NCBI RefSeq assembly: GCF_039538045.1
Contig: NZ_BAABBQ010000001.1
Location: forward strand, 518,001 to 582,000
Source: Sphingomonas swuensis
GTDB taxonomy: Bacteria; Pseudomonadota; Alphaproteobacteria; Sphingomonadales; Sphingomonadaceae
Reading direction: 5' to 3'
DNA: 64,000 bases
Positions 52,116-62,862 of the stretch are shown piece after piece. Below the pieces are notes generated by a model, which saw only the letters and a list, made by a program, of their open reading frames with translations, had not been told where the DNA came from and searched no databases. The first letter of the stretch is position 1; each line of letters opens with the position of its first letter. The translations under genes were made by a program, and so were the position numbers.

Positions 52116-53389
52116 TCACGGCCAAGGCCTGGAAGAACAAGAAATACGCCGTCTACGGGCTCGCCCGCTCCGGCCTCGCGACCGTGCGCGCGCTGCTGGA
52201 GAGCGGGGCCGAGGTGACGGCTTGGGATCGTAGCGAGGAGGCGCGCGCGAAGGCCGAGGGAGCGACGCTGCTCGACCTCGACAGCGCCGACCTTGGCCAA
52301 TTCGACAGCCTGGTCGTCTCGCCTGGCGTGCCGCTCAACACTCACCCGATCGCCGCCCGGGCGCGGGAGGCGGGGGTCGAGATTATCGGCGACATCGAAC
52401 TCTTCGCCCGCGCCCGTGCCGAGCTCCCGCCGCACAAGGTGGTCGGGATCACCGGCACCAACGGCAAGAGCACCACGACGGCGCTGGTCCACCACATCCT
52501 CCAGACCGCTGGTGTGCCGACCACCATGGGCGGCAACATCGGCCTGCCGATCCTTAGCCAGGATCCGCTGCCGGAAGGCGGAATCTATGTGCTCGAGTTG
52601 TCCAGCTACCAGATCGACCTGACCCGGAGCCTCGACTGCGACGTCGCGGTGCTGCTCAACATCACTCCGGATCATCTGGATCGGTACGAGAGCTTTGACG
52701 CATACGCCGCCTCCAAACTCCGATTGTTCGAAATGAAGCCACGCGGTGCCGTCATACCCAGACCTCTGGTACGACGTTTTCACCCATTCTCACGACGCGA
52801 GGACATCCCGCACGACATTCTTGCTCCCGACGATTACTCGTTTTCGGATCAGGAGAAGTGGCCAGCGCTACAAGGTCCTCACAATGCCGAAAATGCTGCG
52901 GCCGCAATCTCTGCGAGCGAATTGCTTGGCTTAGATTTTCTGCAAATCTACGGGGCTCTTCGCACATATCCCGGCCTCCCCCACCGCATGGAGCGGGTGC
53001 GCGAGCGGAACGGCACTCTCTTCGTCAACGACAGCAAGGCGACCAATGCCGAGGCCGCTGCGCCGGCGCTCGCCGCTTACCCGCGCATCCGCTGGATCGT
53101 CGGCGGACAGGCGAAGAGCGAGGAGCTTGGCGACACCGCCAAGCACCTCGACCATGTCGTGCGCGCCTACACCATCGGCGAGGCCGGGCCGATTTTCGCC
53201 GCGCTGCTCCGGGCACTCGGAGTTGACGTCAGCGAGGTCGAGACTCTTGAAAATGCGGTGAAATGCGCGGCCGAGGATTCCCAGGCGGGAGAGGTTGTTC
53301 TACTCTCCCCCGCCTGCGCCTCGTTCGACCAGTTCCGGGACTATGAAGCGCGTGGGGAGGCCTTCAGGGCCTACGTGGGGGCATTATGA
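52112..53389 (+). CDS. murD: UDP-MurNAc-L-Ala:D-Glu ligase
   Basis: 425 residues. N-terminal UMP-binding domain ([15 protein letters not shown]), ATP site [26 protein letters not shown], the HN motif in [13 protein letters not shown] and [12 protein letters not shown]. Start GTG 52112 overlaps mraY. Odd feature: roughly codons 190-290 (52680-52980) use AT-richer codons, including AGA, ATA, TTA, CTA and GTA; five 60-base lines there average about 55% GC, against 60-73% for lines sampled either side. The protein motifs remain intact, so the gene is probably functional. Confidence 0.96.
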   Translation: MITAKAWKNKKYAVYGLARSGLATVRALLESGAEVTAWDRSEEARAKAEGATLLDLDSADLGQFDSLVVSPGVPLNTHPIAARAREAGVEIIGDIELFARARAELPPHKVVGITGTNGKSTTTALVHHILQTAGVPTTMGGNIGLPILSQDPLPEGGIYVLELSSYQIDLTRSLDCDVAVLLNITPDHLDRYESFDAYAASKLRLFEMKPRGAVIPRPLVRRFHPFSRREDIPHDILAPDDYSFSDQEKWPALQGPHNAENAAAAISASELLGLDFLQIYGALRTYPGLPHRMERVRERNGTLFVNDSKATNAEAAAPALAAYPRIRWIVGGQAKSEELGDTAKHLDHVVRAYTIGEAGPIFAALLRALGVDVSEVETLENAVKCAAEDSQAGEVVLLSPACASFDQFRDYEARGEAFRAYVGAL

Positions 53390-54588
53390 ACGGCGTTCTG
53401 GCGAAGGCCTTTCCGATCGACACGAGCAATCGCTACGGGCGCGCCGACCGCTCGGCGGTGGGCCGCTGGTTCTGGGAGATCGACCGCGTCCTGCTGCTGC
53501 TTGTCGCGATCCTGATCGCGGTCGGCCTCGTCGCCGTTGCCGCCGCGTCGCCGGCAGCGGCCGAGCGCTATTCGGGCGGCTCGGTGCGCTTCGCCTCGCT
53601 CCATTATTTCTACCGCCAGCTGGTATGGATCGCGGTCTCGCTGCCGGTGATGGTGCTGATCTCGATGATGCCGCGCGAGCGGCTCCGCCGGCTGTGCCTG
53701 ATCGGCGCCGCGGCCTGCATCGGCGCGCTGCTGCTGGTGCCGGTGATCGGGCCCGAGGTGAACGGCGCCCGCCGCTGGCTCGGCTTCGGCTTCGCCCAGG
53801 TCCAGCCGTCCGAGTTCCTCAAGCCCTTCTTCATCGTCACCACCGCCTGGCTGCTGAGCCTCAAGGAGAAGGACAAGGGGCTTCCGGTCATGCTCCTGTC
53901 GGGCGCCTTCACCGGCCTCGTCGCGGTGCTGCTGATGATCCAGCCCGACTTCGGCTCGACCATCATCTTCGGAACCGTGTGGGTGGCGATGATCGCCCTG
54001 GCCGGAGCCAACCTCCGCGCGCTCGCGATCATGGGCGTCGGCGGGGTGATCGGGGTCATCCTCGCCTACTTCTTCTATGACGTGGCGACGGTCCGCATCG
54101 ACGGCTTCCTGTTCGGCGAGGGCGACAATTTCCAGGTCGAGAATGCGATGCGCACGCTGACCGCGGGCGGGCTGCTCGGCATGGGTCCGGGCGGCGGCAC
54201 CCGCAAGTTCCACCTGCCCGAGCCGCACACCGACTATATCTTCTCGGTGATCGGCGAGGAGTTCGGGCTGATCGCCTGCATGGCGATCGCCGCCATCTAT
54301 TGCGCGATAGTGGTCCGGGTCCTGGTGAAGCTGCTCGACGAGGACGAGCCCTTCGCGATCCTCGCCGCCGCCGGCCTCGCCTGCCAGTTCGGGCTGCAGG
54401 CGCTGATCAACATGGCGGTCAACGTCCAGCTCGCCCCGTCCAAGGGCATGACGCTTCCCTTCATCTCCTATGGCGGAAGCTCGATGCTGGCGCTGTCGAT
54501 CGGGATGGGGCTGCTGCTCGCCTTTACCCGCCGGAACCCGTATCTGAAGCGCTCGCCCTATGTCGTGACATGGAATGGGGAGCGTTAG
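53386..54588 (+). CDS. ftsW: Septal peptidoglycan polymerase FtsW
   Basis: 400-residue SEDS-family glycosyltransferase with about 10 transmembrane helices. Diagnostic: GARRWLGFGFAQVQPSEFLK, QPDFGSTI, the catalytic-loop aspartate region and C-terminal MAVNVQLAPSKGMTLPFISYGGSS. Works with FtsI at the septum. ATG 53386 overlaps the murD stop (ATGA). Confidence 0.97.
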   Translation: MNGVLAKAFPIDTSNRYGRADRSAVGRWFWEIDRVLLLLVAILIAVGLVAVAAASPAAAERYSGGSVRFASLHYFYRQLVWIAVSLPVMVLISMMPRERLRRLCLIGAAACIGALLLVPVIGPEVNGARRWLGFGFAQVQPSEFLKPFFIVTTAWLLSLKEKDKGLPVMLLSGAFTGLVAVLLMIQPDFGSTIIFGTVWVAMIALAGANLRALAIMGVGGVIGVILAYFFYDVATVRIDGFLFGEGDNFQVENAMRTLTAGGLLGMGPGGGTRKFHLPEPHTDYIFSVIGEEFGLIACMAIAAIYCAIVVRVLVKLLDEDEPFAILAAAGLACQFGLQALINMAVNVQLAPSKGMTLPFISYGGSSMLALSIGMGLLLAFTRRNPYLKRSPYVVTWNGER

Positions 54589-54595
54589 GCGCCCG

Positions 54596-55752
54596 ATGCA
54601 ATTCGTTCTCGCCGCCGGAGGAACCGGCGGCCACATGATCCCCGCCCATGCGCTCGCCGCCGAACTGAAGGCGCGCGGCCATGGCGTGCTGCTCATCACC
54701 GACGCGCGCGGCGCCAAGATCCCCGGCCTGTTCAAGGACGTGCCGGTGCATGTCCTTCCCGCCGGACGGCTGAGCAAGACCCCCTGGGGCCTCGTCAAGG
54801 CGGCGCGCTCGGTGATGGCCGGCCGGCGCGAGGCGAAGGCACTCTACGCCAAGCACCGTCCCGACGCGGTGGTCGGCTTCGGCGGCTATCCCGCCTTCCC
54901 GGCGCTGCTCGCTGCTTCGGCCAAGGGCATTCCGACCGTGCTGCACGAGCAGAATGCCGTGCTCGGTCGGGTCAACCGGCTGCTTGCCGGACGCGCGGCG
55001 GCGATCGGCACGGCCTATGAGCGGGTCGAACGCCTCAAGCCGCGCGACGCCGCCAAGGTCGTGCTGGTCGGCAATCCCGTGCGGGCAAGCATCGTCCGGC
55101 TGGGCGAGATGCCCTTCCCGGCGTTCGACGAGGTGGCACCGCTCAAGCTGCTCGTGACCGGCGGAAGCCAGGGTGCCACGGTGCTCGGCGAAGTGGTGCC
55201 CGACGGGCTCGGAGCGCTCCAGGAAGGGCTTCGCCACCGACTTCAGGTCATCCAGCAGTGCCGGCCCGACGATATCGAGCGGGTCCGCGCGACCTACCGC
55301 GCGCTCGGCATCCCGGCCGAACTCTCCACCTACATCGAGGACATGGACAGCAAGCTTGGCGAGTGCCACCTGATGATCGGCCGCGCCGGTGCCTCGACCA
55401 TCGCCGAGCTGACCGCGGCGGGCCGCCCGGCGATCCTCGTGCCCCTGCCGATCGCCACCGACGACCACCAGACCGCCAACGCACGCGAAATGGCGCGGGC
55501 AGGCGGGGCGCGGATGATCCCGCAGCCCGGCTTCACCCCGCAGACGCTGGCCCGGCAGATCGAGGCGCTCGCCGACGATCCCGAGGCGCTCTCCAATGCC
55601 GCTGCGCGCTCGCTGTCGGTCGGACGCCCGCATGCCGCGCGCGACCTCGCCAACCTCGTCGAGCGGATCGGCGGCGGCGAGTCGGTGCTGCCGGTCGGGA
55701 GGGTGCAGGCAACTCCGCCCACGGCGACCTTCGCTCCGGCGGGAGCCGCGGC

Positions 55753-55756
<4 letters not shown>
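54596..55756 (+). CDS. murG: Lipid II synthase MurG (GlcNAc transferase)
   Basis: 386-residue GT-B glycosyltransferase. G-loops [13 protein letters not shown] at the N terminus and [12 protein letters not shown] in the second domain, plus [24 protein letters not shown], which binds UDP-GlcNAc. Starts ATG 54596, seven bases after ftsW. The C-terminal about 25 residues are an extra Pro/Ala-rich tail. Stop overlaps murC (ATGA). Confidence 0.97.
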
Positions 55757-57164
<1,408 letters not shown>

Positions 57165-57168
<4 letters not shown>

Positions 57169-58046
57169 GCGCGGTGAGGGGCAAGCTGACTAGCGCGGCC
57201 CCGCTTGCGCCGCTGGTCTGGTTCAAGTCGGGCGGAGCGGCCGAGACCCTGTTCGAGCCGGCCGACGTCGCCGACCTCCAGGCCTTCCTTGGCACCCTCG
57301 ATCCCGCGGTGCCGGTGATGGCGCTCGGGCTCGGCTCCAACCTCATCGTCCGTGACGGCGGCGTACCCGGAGTGGTCGTCCGCCTCGGCAAGCCGTTCGC
57401 GCGCGTCGCCCGCCTCGACGACGTCACGCTCAAGTGCGGCGGCGGCGCGTCGGGAATCCTCGTCAGCTCGTCGGCGCGCGACGCGGGGATCGGCGGGATC
57501 GAATTCCTCCGCTCGATCCCCGGCACGGTCGGCGGCTTCGTCCGGATGAACGGCGGCGCCTATGGCCGCGAAGTGAAGGACATTCTCGTCGAGGCCGAGG
57601 TCGTGCTCCGCTCGGGCGAACTGCTCACGCTCGGCAATTCCGAACTCGGCTACACCTACCGCCATTCCGCGCTGCCCGATGGAGCGATCGTCGTCTCCGC
57701 GACCTTCCGCGGGGAGCCGGCCGAGCCCGCCGCCATCCAGGCCGAGATGGACCGGATCGCCGCCAGCCGCGAGGCCTCGCAGCCGCTCCGCAGCAAGACC
57801 GGCGGTTCGACCTTCAAGAACCCGCTGCCGAAGAAGGCGTGGGAGGTGATCGACGGCGCCGGCTGCCGCGGGCTGACGATCGGCGACGCGCAGGTGAGCG
57901 AGAAGCATTGCAACTTCCTGCTCAATCTTGGAAGCGCAACCAGCGCGGACATCGAGGCGCTCGGCGAAGAGGTCCGGCGCCGGGTCGCCGCGCACAGCGG
58001 GACCGAGCTCGAATGGGAAATCCAGCGCGTGGGAGTGCAGCGTTGA
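57165..58046 (+). CDS. murB: UDP-N-acetylenolpyruvoylglucosamine reductase
   Basis: 293-residue FAD enzyme that reduces UDP-GlcNAc-enolpyruvate to UDP-MurNAc. FAD-binding [40 protein letters not shown] and GSTFKNP (substrate loop) are present. Length of about 290 fits the shorter type II MurB. Its stop shares TTGA with the ddl start. Confidence 0.96.
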
Positions 58047-58969
58047 ACAGGAACCTCCACGTTGTCGTCCTCAAGGGCGGCTGGTCGTCCGAGCGGGAAG
58101 TCTCGCTGATGAGCGGCAAGGGCGTCGCCGAGGCACTGCGCGAGCGCGGCTGGACCCGGGTCACCGAGGTCGACATGGACCGCAACGTCGCACAGGTGCT
58201 GACCGAGCTCCGGCCCGACGTGGTGTTCAACGCGCTCCACGGCCACCCGGGCGAGGACGGCACCGTTCAGGGGCTGCTGGACCTGATGGGCATTCCCTAC
58301 ACCCATTCGGGCGTGACCACCTCGGCGATCGCGATCGACAAGGAACTGACCAAGCTCCTGCTGGTGCCCGCCGGCGTTCGCATGCCCAAGGGGACGATGG
58401 TCCGCTCCGAGGCGCTGTTCGAGGGCGATCCGATCGCCCGGCCCTATGTGCTGAAGCCCGTCAACGAAGGCTCTTCGGTCGGGGTCGCGATCGTCACTGA
58501 CGAGAGCAACTACGGCAACCCGATCGGGCGTGACACCAGTGGTCCGTGGAAGGACTTCGACGAGCTGCTCGCCGAGCCGTTCATCCGCGGCCGCGAGCTG
58601 ACCGTTGCGGTGGTCGGCGACGAGGCGCTGTGCGTGACCGAGCTGAAGCCGCACAACGACTTCTACGATTTCGAAGCCAAGTATACCGATGGCGTGACCC
58701 AGCACATCTGCCCGGCCGAGGTGCCCGACGACATCGCGCAGTCGATGCTCGACATGGCGCTCAACGCGCACCGGGCGCTTGGCTGCAAGGGCGCGAGCCG
58801 CTCGGATTTCCGCTGGGACGACAGCCAGGGCGAGGCGGGCATCTACCTGCTCGAGGTCAACACCCAGCCCGGCATGACCCCGCTCAGCCTGGTCCCCGAA
58901 CAGGCCCGCCAGCGCGGCGTCAGCTACGGCGAACTGGTCGAGCGCCTGATCGCCGAGGCGATGGAATGA
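58043..58969 (+). CDS. ddl: D-alanine-D-alanine ligase
   Basis: 308-residue ATP-grasp enzyme. GGWSSEREVSLMSG, NALHGHPGEDGTVQGLLD, KPVNEGSSVGV and LEVNTQPGMTPLS are the standard Ddl blocks. Starts with TTG 58043 overlapping murB; no ATG gives the conserved first strand. The terminal resistance-type changes of VanA-like ligases are not seen. Stop overlaps ftsQ (ATGA). Confidence 0.96.
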   Translation: MNRNLHVVVLKGGWSSEREVSLMSGKGVAEALRERGWTRVTEVDMDRNVAQVLTELRPDVVFNALHGHPGEDGTVQGLLDLMGIPYTHSGVTTSAIAIDKELTKLLLVPAGVRMPKGTMVRSEALFEGDPIARPYVLKPVNEGSSVGVAIVTDESNYGNPIGRDTSGPWKDFDELLAEPFIRGRELTVAVVGDEALCVTELKPHNDFYDFEAKYTDGVTQHICPAEVPDDIAQSMLDMALNAHRALGCKGASRSDFRWDDSQGEAGIYLLEVNTQPGMTPLSLVPEQARQRGVSYGELVERLIAEAME

Positions 58970-59880
58970 ACGCGCAGACCATCCGTCGGCCAAGCGCCGC
59001 CAAGGGTCGCGGCAAGGGCACGCGCAAGGCTCCCGCGCGCAAGGCGCCCCCCGCGGCGGCCTGGCCCGAAGGGACTGGCAAGCTTGCCCGCTACGCCTTC
59101 CTCGGGCTGGTTGTCGTCATGGGCCTGGTCGCGATCATCGCGCTCGACCTCCCCGGCAAGGCGTTCCGAGCGACCGGCGCGGCAAGCGGCGAGGCCGGCT
59201 TCGCGGTCGCCGGCTACCAGATCGTCGGCCTCCGGAACATGGACCGGGGCGACGTCGACGCGGTGGTCACCGAGGAGCTTCGCCGGGCAGCGGAGGAAGC
59301 GCCGATCGGCAAAGACAAGGCCGCGCAGGCGCTCGTCGACCTCGACCTCATCCGCGACAACCTTCTCCAGTTCGGCTGGGTCAAGGACGCGCGCGTCTCG
59401 CGCCGGCTTCCCGACACGCTGGTGATCGACTTGGTCGAGCGGACCCCCGCGGCGGTCTGGCAGCAGCAGGGACGGCTCAACCTGATCGACGGCGAGGGCG
59501 TGGTGCTCGACGCGGTCGCGCTCGACAAGATGCCCGACCTGCCGCTGCTGATCGGCCCGCAGGCCAACCGCCAGGCGGTCTTCCTGAAGCGCATGATCGA
59601 CGGTGTCCCGACGCTCAAGCCGCAGGTCGCGTCGGCGACCTGGATCGGCGGGCGCCGCTGGGACCTTGCGTTCGCCACCGGCGAGACGGTCTCGCTGCCC
59701 GAGGGCGAGGCAGCGGCGAGCAAGGCGCTTCAGCGCTTCGCCAAGATGGACCGCTCGGTTGGCCTGCTCGGCCGCGACATGCTCCGCTTCGACCTTCGCG
59801 TGCCCGGCAAGATGATCGTCCGGGTGCCGCCCGGCGCGCAGCCGCCACCTCCCGGCACCACCCCCGAGGCGAACGGTTGA
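58966..59880 (+). CDS. ftsQ: Cell-division protein FtsQ
   Basis: 304 residues. A Lys/Arg/Ala-rich cytoplasmic N-terminal tail (about 1-45), one transmembrane helix (about 43-60), a POTRA domain (about 77-150, with IVGLRNMDRGDVDAVV) and the FtsQ beta domain. It ends in a short Pro-rich tail. Bridges early and late divisome proteins. Standard position between ddl and ftsA. Confidence 0.92.
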   Translation: MNAQTIRRPSAAKGRGKGTRKAPARKAPPAAAWPEGTGKLARYAFLGLVVVMGLVAIIALDLPGKAFRATGAASGEAGFAVAGYQIVGLRNMDRGDVDAVVTEELRRAAEEAPIGKDKAAQALVDLDLIRDNLLQFGWVKDARVSRRLPDTLVIDLVERTPAAVWQQQGRLNLIDGEGVVLDAVALDKMPDLPLLIGPQANRQAVFLKRMIDGVPTLKPQVASATWIGGRRWDLAFATGETVSLPEGEAAASKALQRFAKMDRSVGLLGRDMLRFDLRVPGKMIVRVPPGAQPPPPGTTPEANG

Positions 59881-61136
59881 TGCGCCCCACTGACGCGCCG
59901 CCGCTGATCGGCGCCCTCGACATCGGCTCCTCCAAGGTTTCCGCTCTGGTCTGCACGACCGACGAGGAAGGCCGGCTGCGCGTGCTCGGCACCGGTCAGC
60001 GCCAGAGCCGCGGAGTCAAGCGCGGCTTCGTCACCGACATGGAGGCGACCGAGGTCGCGGTCCGCGAGGCGGTCGAGCAGGCCGAGCGGATGAGCGGCCA
60101 GACGATCGAGGACGTGTGGGCGAGCTTCGGCGCGGGCGGGCTGTCGAGCGGCCTCGCCACGGTAGAGGTCGAGATCGGCGGGCACCAGGTCGAGCCGTCA
60201 GACGTCGACGAGTTGCTGCGCAGCGGGCGGGACGCGGTCGACCGTCCGGGCCAGGTCGTGCTCCACGCCAACCCGGCGCTCTATACCATCGACGACGTCC
60301 AGGGCGTTCGCTCCCCGGTCGGGATGCACGCCAGCCGGCTGGGCGTCGACATCCATGTCGTCGCCGCCGACGAGGCGCCGCTGCGCAACGTCGACCTCAC
60401 CATCCGCCAGGCGCATCTCGGGGTACGGGCGATCGTCGCCTCGCCGGTCGCCGCGGGCCTCGCCTGCCTCAGCACCGAGGAACGCGACCTTGGCGTGGCG
60501 CTGATCGAGCTTGGCGCAGAGGTCACCAACGTCTCGCTGCACGCGGGCGGGATGCTGGTCGGGCTGCGCTCGATCCCGCTCGGCGCCAAGGACATCACCG
60601 ACGACATCGCCGCCGCCTTTGGTGTCCGCCGCCGCGATGCCGAGCGGGTCAAATGCTATCATGGCTCGGCGATGACGAGCCCGCGCGACAACCATGAGGT
60701 GGTCGAGGCGCTGCCGATGGGGGCCGAGGATGGCGCCGAGCCGCTGCGCATCCCGCGCGCGCAGTTCATGACCGTGATTCGCCAGCGGGTCGAGCAGGTC
60801 ACCGCCGAGGTCGAGAGCGCGCTCAAGGACCTCGGCTTCGTCAAGCCGGTCGGCCACCAGGTGGTGCTGACCGGCGGCGGGGCCGAGCTCAAGAACATCG
60901 CCGACTACATGCAGGGCGTGCTCGGGCGCGCGGTCCGGGTCGGTCGTCCGCGCCAGCTGACCGGACTTCCCGACGCGCACAGCGGGCCGGCTTTCGCGAG
61001 CCTGGTCGGGCTGGCGCTGCTGGCGGGGCAAGGGACCGGCGACATCCGCGACCTCGCGCTTCCGACCGGTCGTCCGGCGGGACCGAGCGGCGGCTGGATC
61101 GGCCGGCTGGTCGCGGCGATGCGCGGCGGGCGCTGA
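59880..61136 (+). CDS. ftsA: Cell-division protein FtsA
   Basis: 418-residue actin-like ATPase that tethers FtsZ to the membrane. PLIGALDIGSSKVSALVC (phosphate 1), GVKRGFVTDMEATEVAVREAVEQAE (1C-type domain entry), LIELGAEVTNVSL (phosphate 2) and LTGGGAELKNIADYM (adenosine) are all visible. The C terminus ends WIGRLVAAMRGGR, an amphipathic membrane-targeting helix. ATG 59880 overlaps the ftsQ stop by one base (TGATG); TTG 59877 is an alternative adding one residue. Confidence 0.96.
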   Translation: MRPTDAPPLIGALDIGSSKVSALVCTTDEEGRLRVLGTGQRQSRGVKRGFVTDMEATEVAVREAVEQAERMSGQTIEDVWASFGAGGLSSGLATVEVEIGGHQVEPSDVDELLRSGRDAVDRPGQVVLHANPALYTIDDVQGVRSPVGMHASRLGVDIHVVAADEAPLRNVDLTIRQAHLGVRAIVASPVAAGLACLSTEERDLGVALIELGAEVTNVSLHAGGMLVGLRSIPLGAKDITDDIAAAFGVRRRDAERVKCYHGSAMTSPRDNHEVVEALPMGAEDGAEPLRIPRAQFMTVIRQRVEQVTAEVESALKDLGFVKPVGHQVVLTGGGAELKNIADYMQGVLGRAVRVGRPRQLTGLPDAHSGPAFASLVGLALLAGQGTGDIRDLALPTGRPAGPSGGWIGRLVAAMRGGR

Positions 61137-61294
61137 AAACCGTCCCAATCTGAATCACCTGAGTCCCTCCGGGCACGTTTCGTCCGAAAAGATGCAGGTT
61201 CGTTAACTTTTCCGCTTGTGCGGATAGGTCCGGTGAATCATAGATTCAGGCTACGAAATTCAACGCGTACAAGGCATTCGGGGGAGCAAGCGGC
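61137..61294. promoter_or_regulatory. ftsA-ftsZ spacer with four GANTC sites
   Basis: 158 bases, the only long gap in the dcw cluster, so ftsZ probably has its own promoter here. GANTC sites lie at 61152-61156, 61161-61165, 61235-61239 and 61243-61247. In alphaproteobacteria CcrM methylates GANTC, and in Caulobacter ftsZ transcription depends on it. GGGGGAG about 6-11 bases before ATG 61295 is the ribosome-binding site. Confidence 0.65.
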
Positions 61295-62671
61295 ATGAGC
61301 ATCGATTTCGTCCGTCCGGCGGTTGACGAGCTGAAGCCGAGGATCACCGTCATCGGCGTCGGTGGTGCAGGCGGAAACGCCATCGCCAACATGATTCGCG
61401 CCGATGTTCAGGGTGTCGACTTCGCGGTCGCCAACACCGACGCGCAGGCGCTCAACGCGAGCCTCGCCGATCGGCGAATCCAGCTCGGTCACAAGATCAC
61501 CCAGGGCCTTGGCGCCGGGGCCCGTCCGGAAATCGGCCGTGCCGCCGCGGAAGAGGCGATGGAAGAGATCGAGCGCGCGCTCGAGGGCGCGCACATGTGC
61601 TTCATCGCCGCCGGCATGGGTGGCGGCACCGGCACCGGTGCCGCTCCGGTGATGGCCAAGGTCGCTCGCGACAAGGGCATCCTGACCGTCGGCGTGGTGA
61701 CCAAGCCGTTCGCCTTCGAGGGCAGCCGCCGGACCCGCGCCGCCGAGGCCGGGATCGCCGAGCTCCAGCAGCACGTCGACACGCTGATCGTCATCCCCAA
61801 CCAGAACCTGTTCCGCCTCGCCAACTCGGACACGACCTTCAAGGAAGCGTTCCAGATGGCGGACGAGGTCCTCCAGCAGGGCGTCCGCGGGATCACCGAC
61901 CTGATGGTCATGCCCGGCCTCATCAACCTCGACTTCGCCGACGTCCGCTCGGTGATGGGCGAGATGGGCAAGGCGATGATGGGCACCGGCGAGGCGTCGG
62001 GCGACAACCGAGCGATCGAGGCGGCCGAGAAGGCGATCTCGAACCCGCTGCTCGACGGCGTCTCGATGAAGGGCGCCAAGGGCGTCATCATCTCGATCAC
62101 CGGCGGCGAGGATATGCGCCTGATGGAGGTCGACGAGGCCGCCAGCCACATCAAGGAGCTGGTCGACCCCGACGCCAACATCATCTGGGGTTCGGCGTTC
62201 AACAACGACCTCGACGGCAAGATCCGCGTCTCGGTCGTTGCCACCGGCATCGAAGCCGAAGAAGCGACCCGGCCGACCACCAGCACCGCGACGACCACCA
62301 GCGCCGCGCCGAGCAAGGTGTTCACCTTCCCGGGCCGCGCCACTGCCGCTCCGGCCGCCGTCATCTCGGCCGCTCCGGCACCGACTCCCGCTCCCGCCCC
62401 GCTCGACCTCACCGATGAGGGAAGCGACGAACTGCTGCTCGACAGCGAGGACATCCTGACCACCCCGGTCGGGACGCCGCCGATCCCGGCTCCGCGCGAC
62501 GAGGAGCCGGCGCCCGCGCCCAAGCTCCAGACCGCCGCGAGCGGGACCCTGTTCGAGCGGATGAGCAGCATGGCGCGCGGTGCCGGCAAGGTCGAGGAAG
62601 AGGCCGCGCCGAGCCTCCGCCGCGAGCCGCTCGACATTCCGCGGTTCCTCAACCGCCAGAACAACCAGTAA
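61295..62671 (+). CDS. ftsZ: Cell-division GTPase FtsZ
   Basis: 458 residues. GTPase core about 13-320 with the tubulin signature [21 protein letters not shown] at the start, and [11 protein letters not shown] of the T7/synergy region. A 120-residue Pro/Ala/Thr-rich linker (about 325-445) leads to the C-terminal conserved peptide DIPRFL, which binds FtsA and other partners. Preceded by its own 158-base promoter region and followed by a terminator hairpin. Confidence 0.98.
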   Translation: MSIDFVRPAVDELKPRITVIGVGGAGGNAIANMIRADVQGVDFAVANTDAQALNASLADRRIQLGHKITQGLGAGARPEIGRAAAEEAMEEIERALEGAHMCFIAAGMGGGTGTGAAPVMAKVARDKGILTVGVVTKPFAFEGSRRTRAAEAGIAELQQHVDTLIVIPNQNLFRLANSDTTFKEAFQMADEVLQQGVRGITDLMVMPGLINLDFADVRSVMGEMGKAMMGTGEASGDNRAIEAAEKAISNPLLDGVSMKGAKGVIISITGGEDMRLMEVDEAASHIKELVDPDANIIWGSAFNNDLDGKIRVSVVATGIEAEEATRPTTSTATTTSAAPSKVFTFPGRATAAPAAVISAAPAPTPAPAPLDLTDEGSDELLLDSEDILTTPVGTPPIPAPRDEEPAPAPKLQTAASGTLFERMSSMARGAGKVEEEAAPSLRREPLDIPRFLNRQNNQ

Positions 62672-62706
62672 TCCTCTTCACGGGGGTGGCCGCCTGGCGG
62701 CCGGCG

Positions 62707-62735
62707 AGGGGTCTCGGCGACATGCCGGGACCCCT
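62707..62735 (+). terminator. Terminator behind ftsZ
   Basis: 12-bp stem AGGGGTCTCGGC (62707-62718), loop GACAT, GCCGGGACCCCT (62724-62735) with one G-U pair, followed by TTGT. It lies 35 bases after the ftsZ stop and closes the dcw cluster. Confidence 0.8.
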
Positions 62736-62862
62736 TTGTCATGGGCGCGACCCCTCTCGGGCGGAGTGTCGGCGGTCGCGGCTCGACTCGTCGGCTCCCG
62801 CCAACGCCCTGCCGCTTGTCCGGCTTCCCGTCAGCACCCGCTCAGCTAGACCCCGGCACGGG

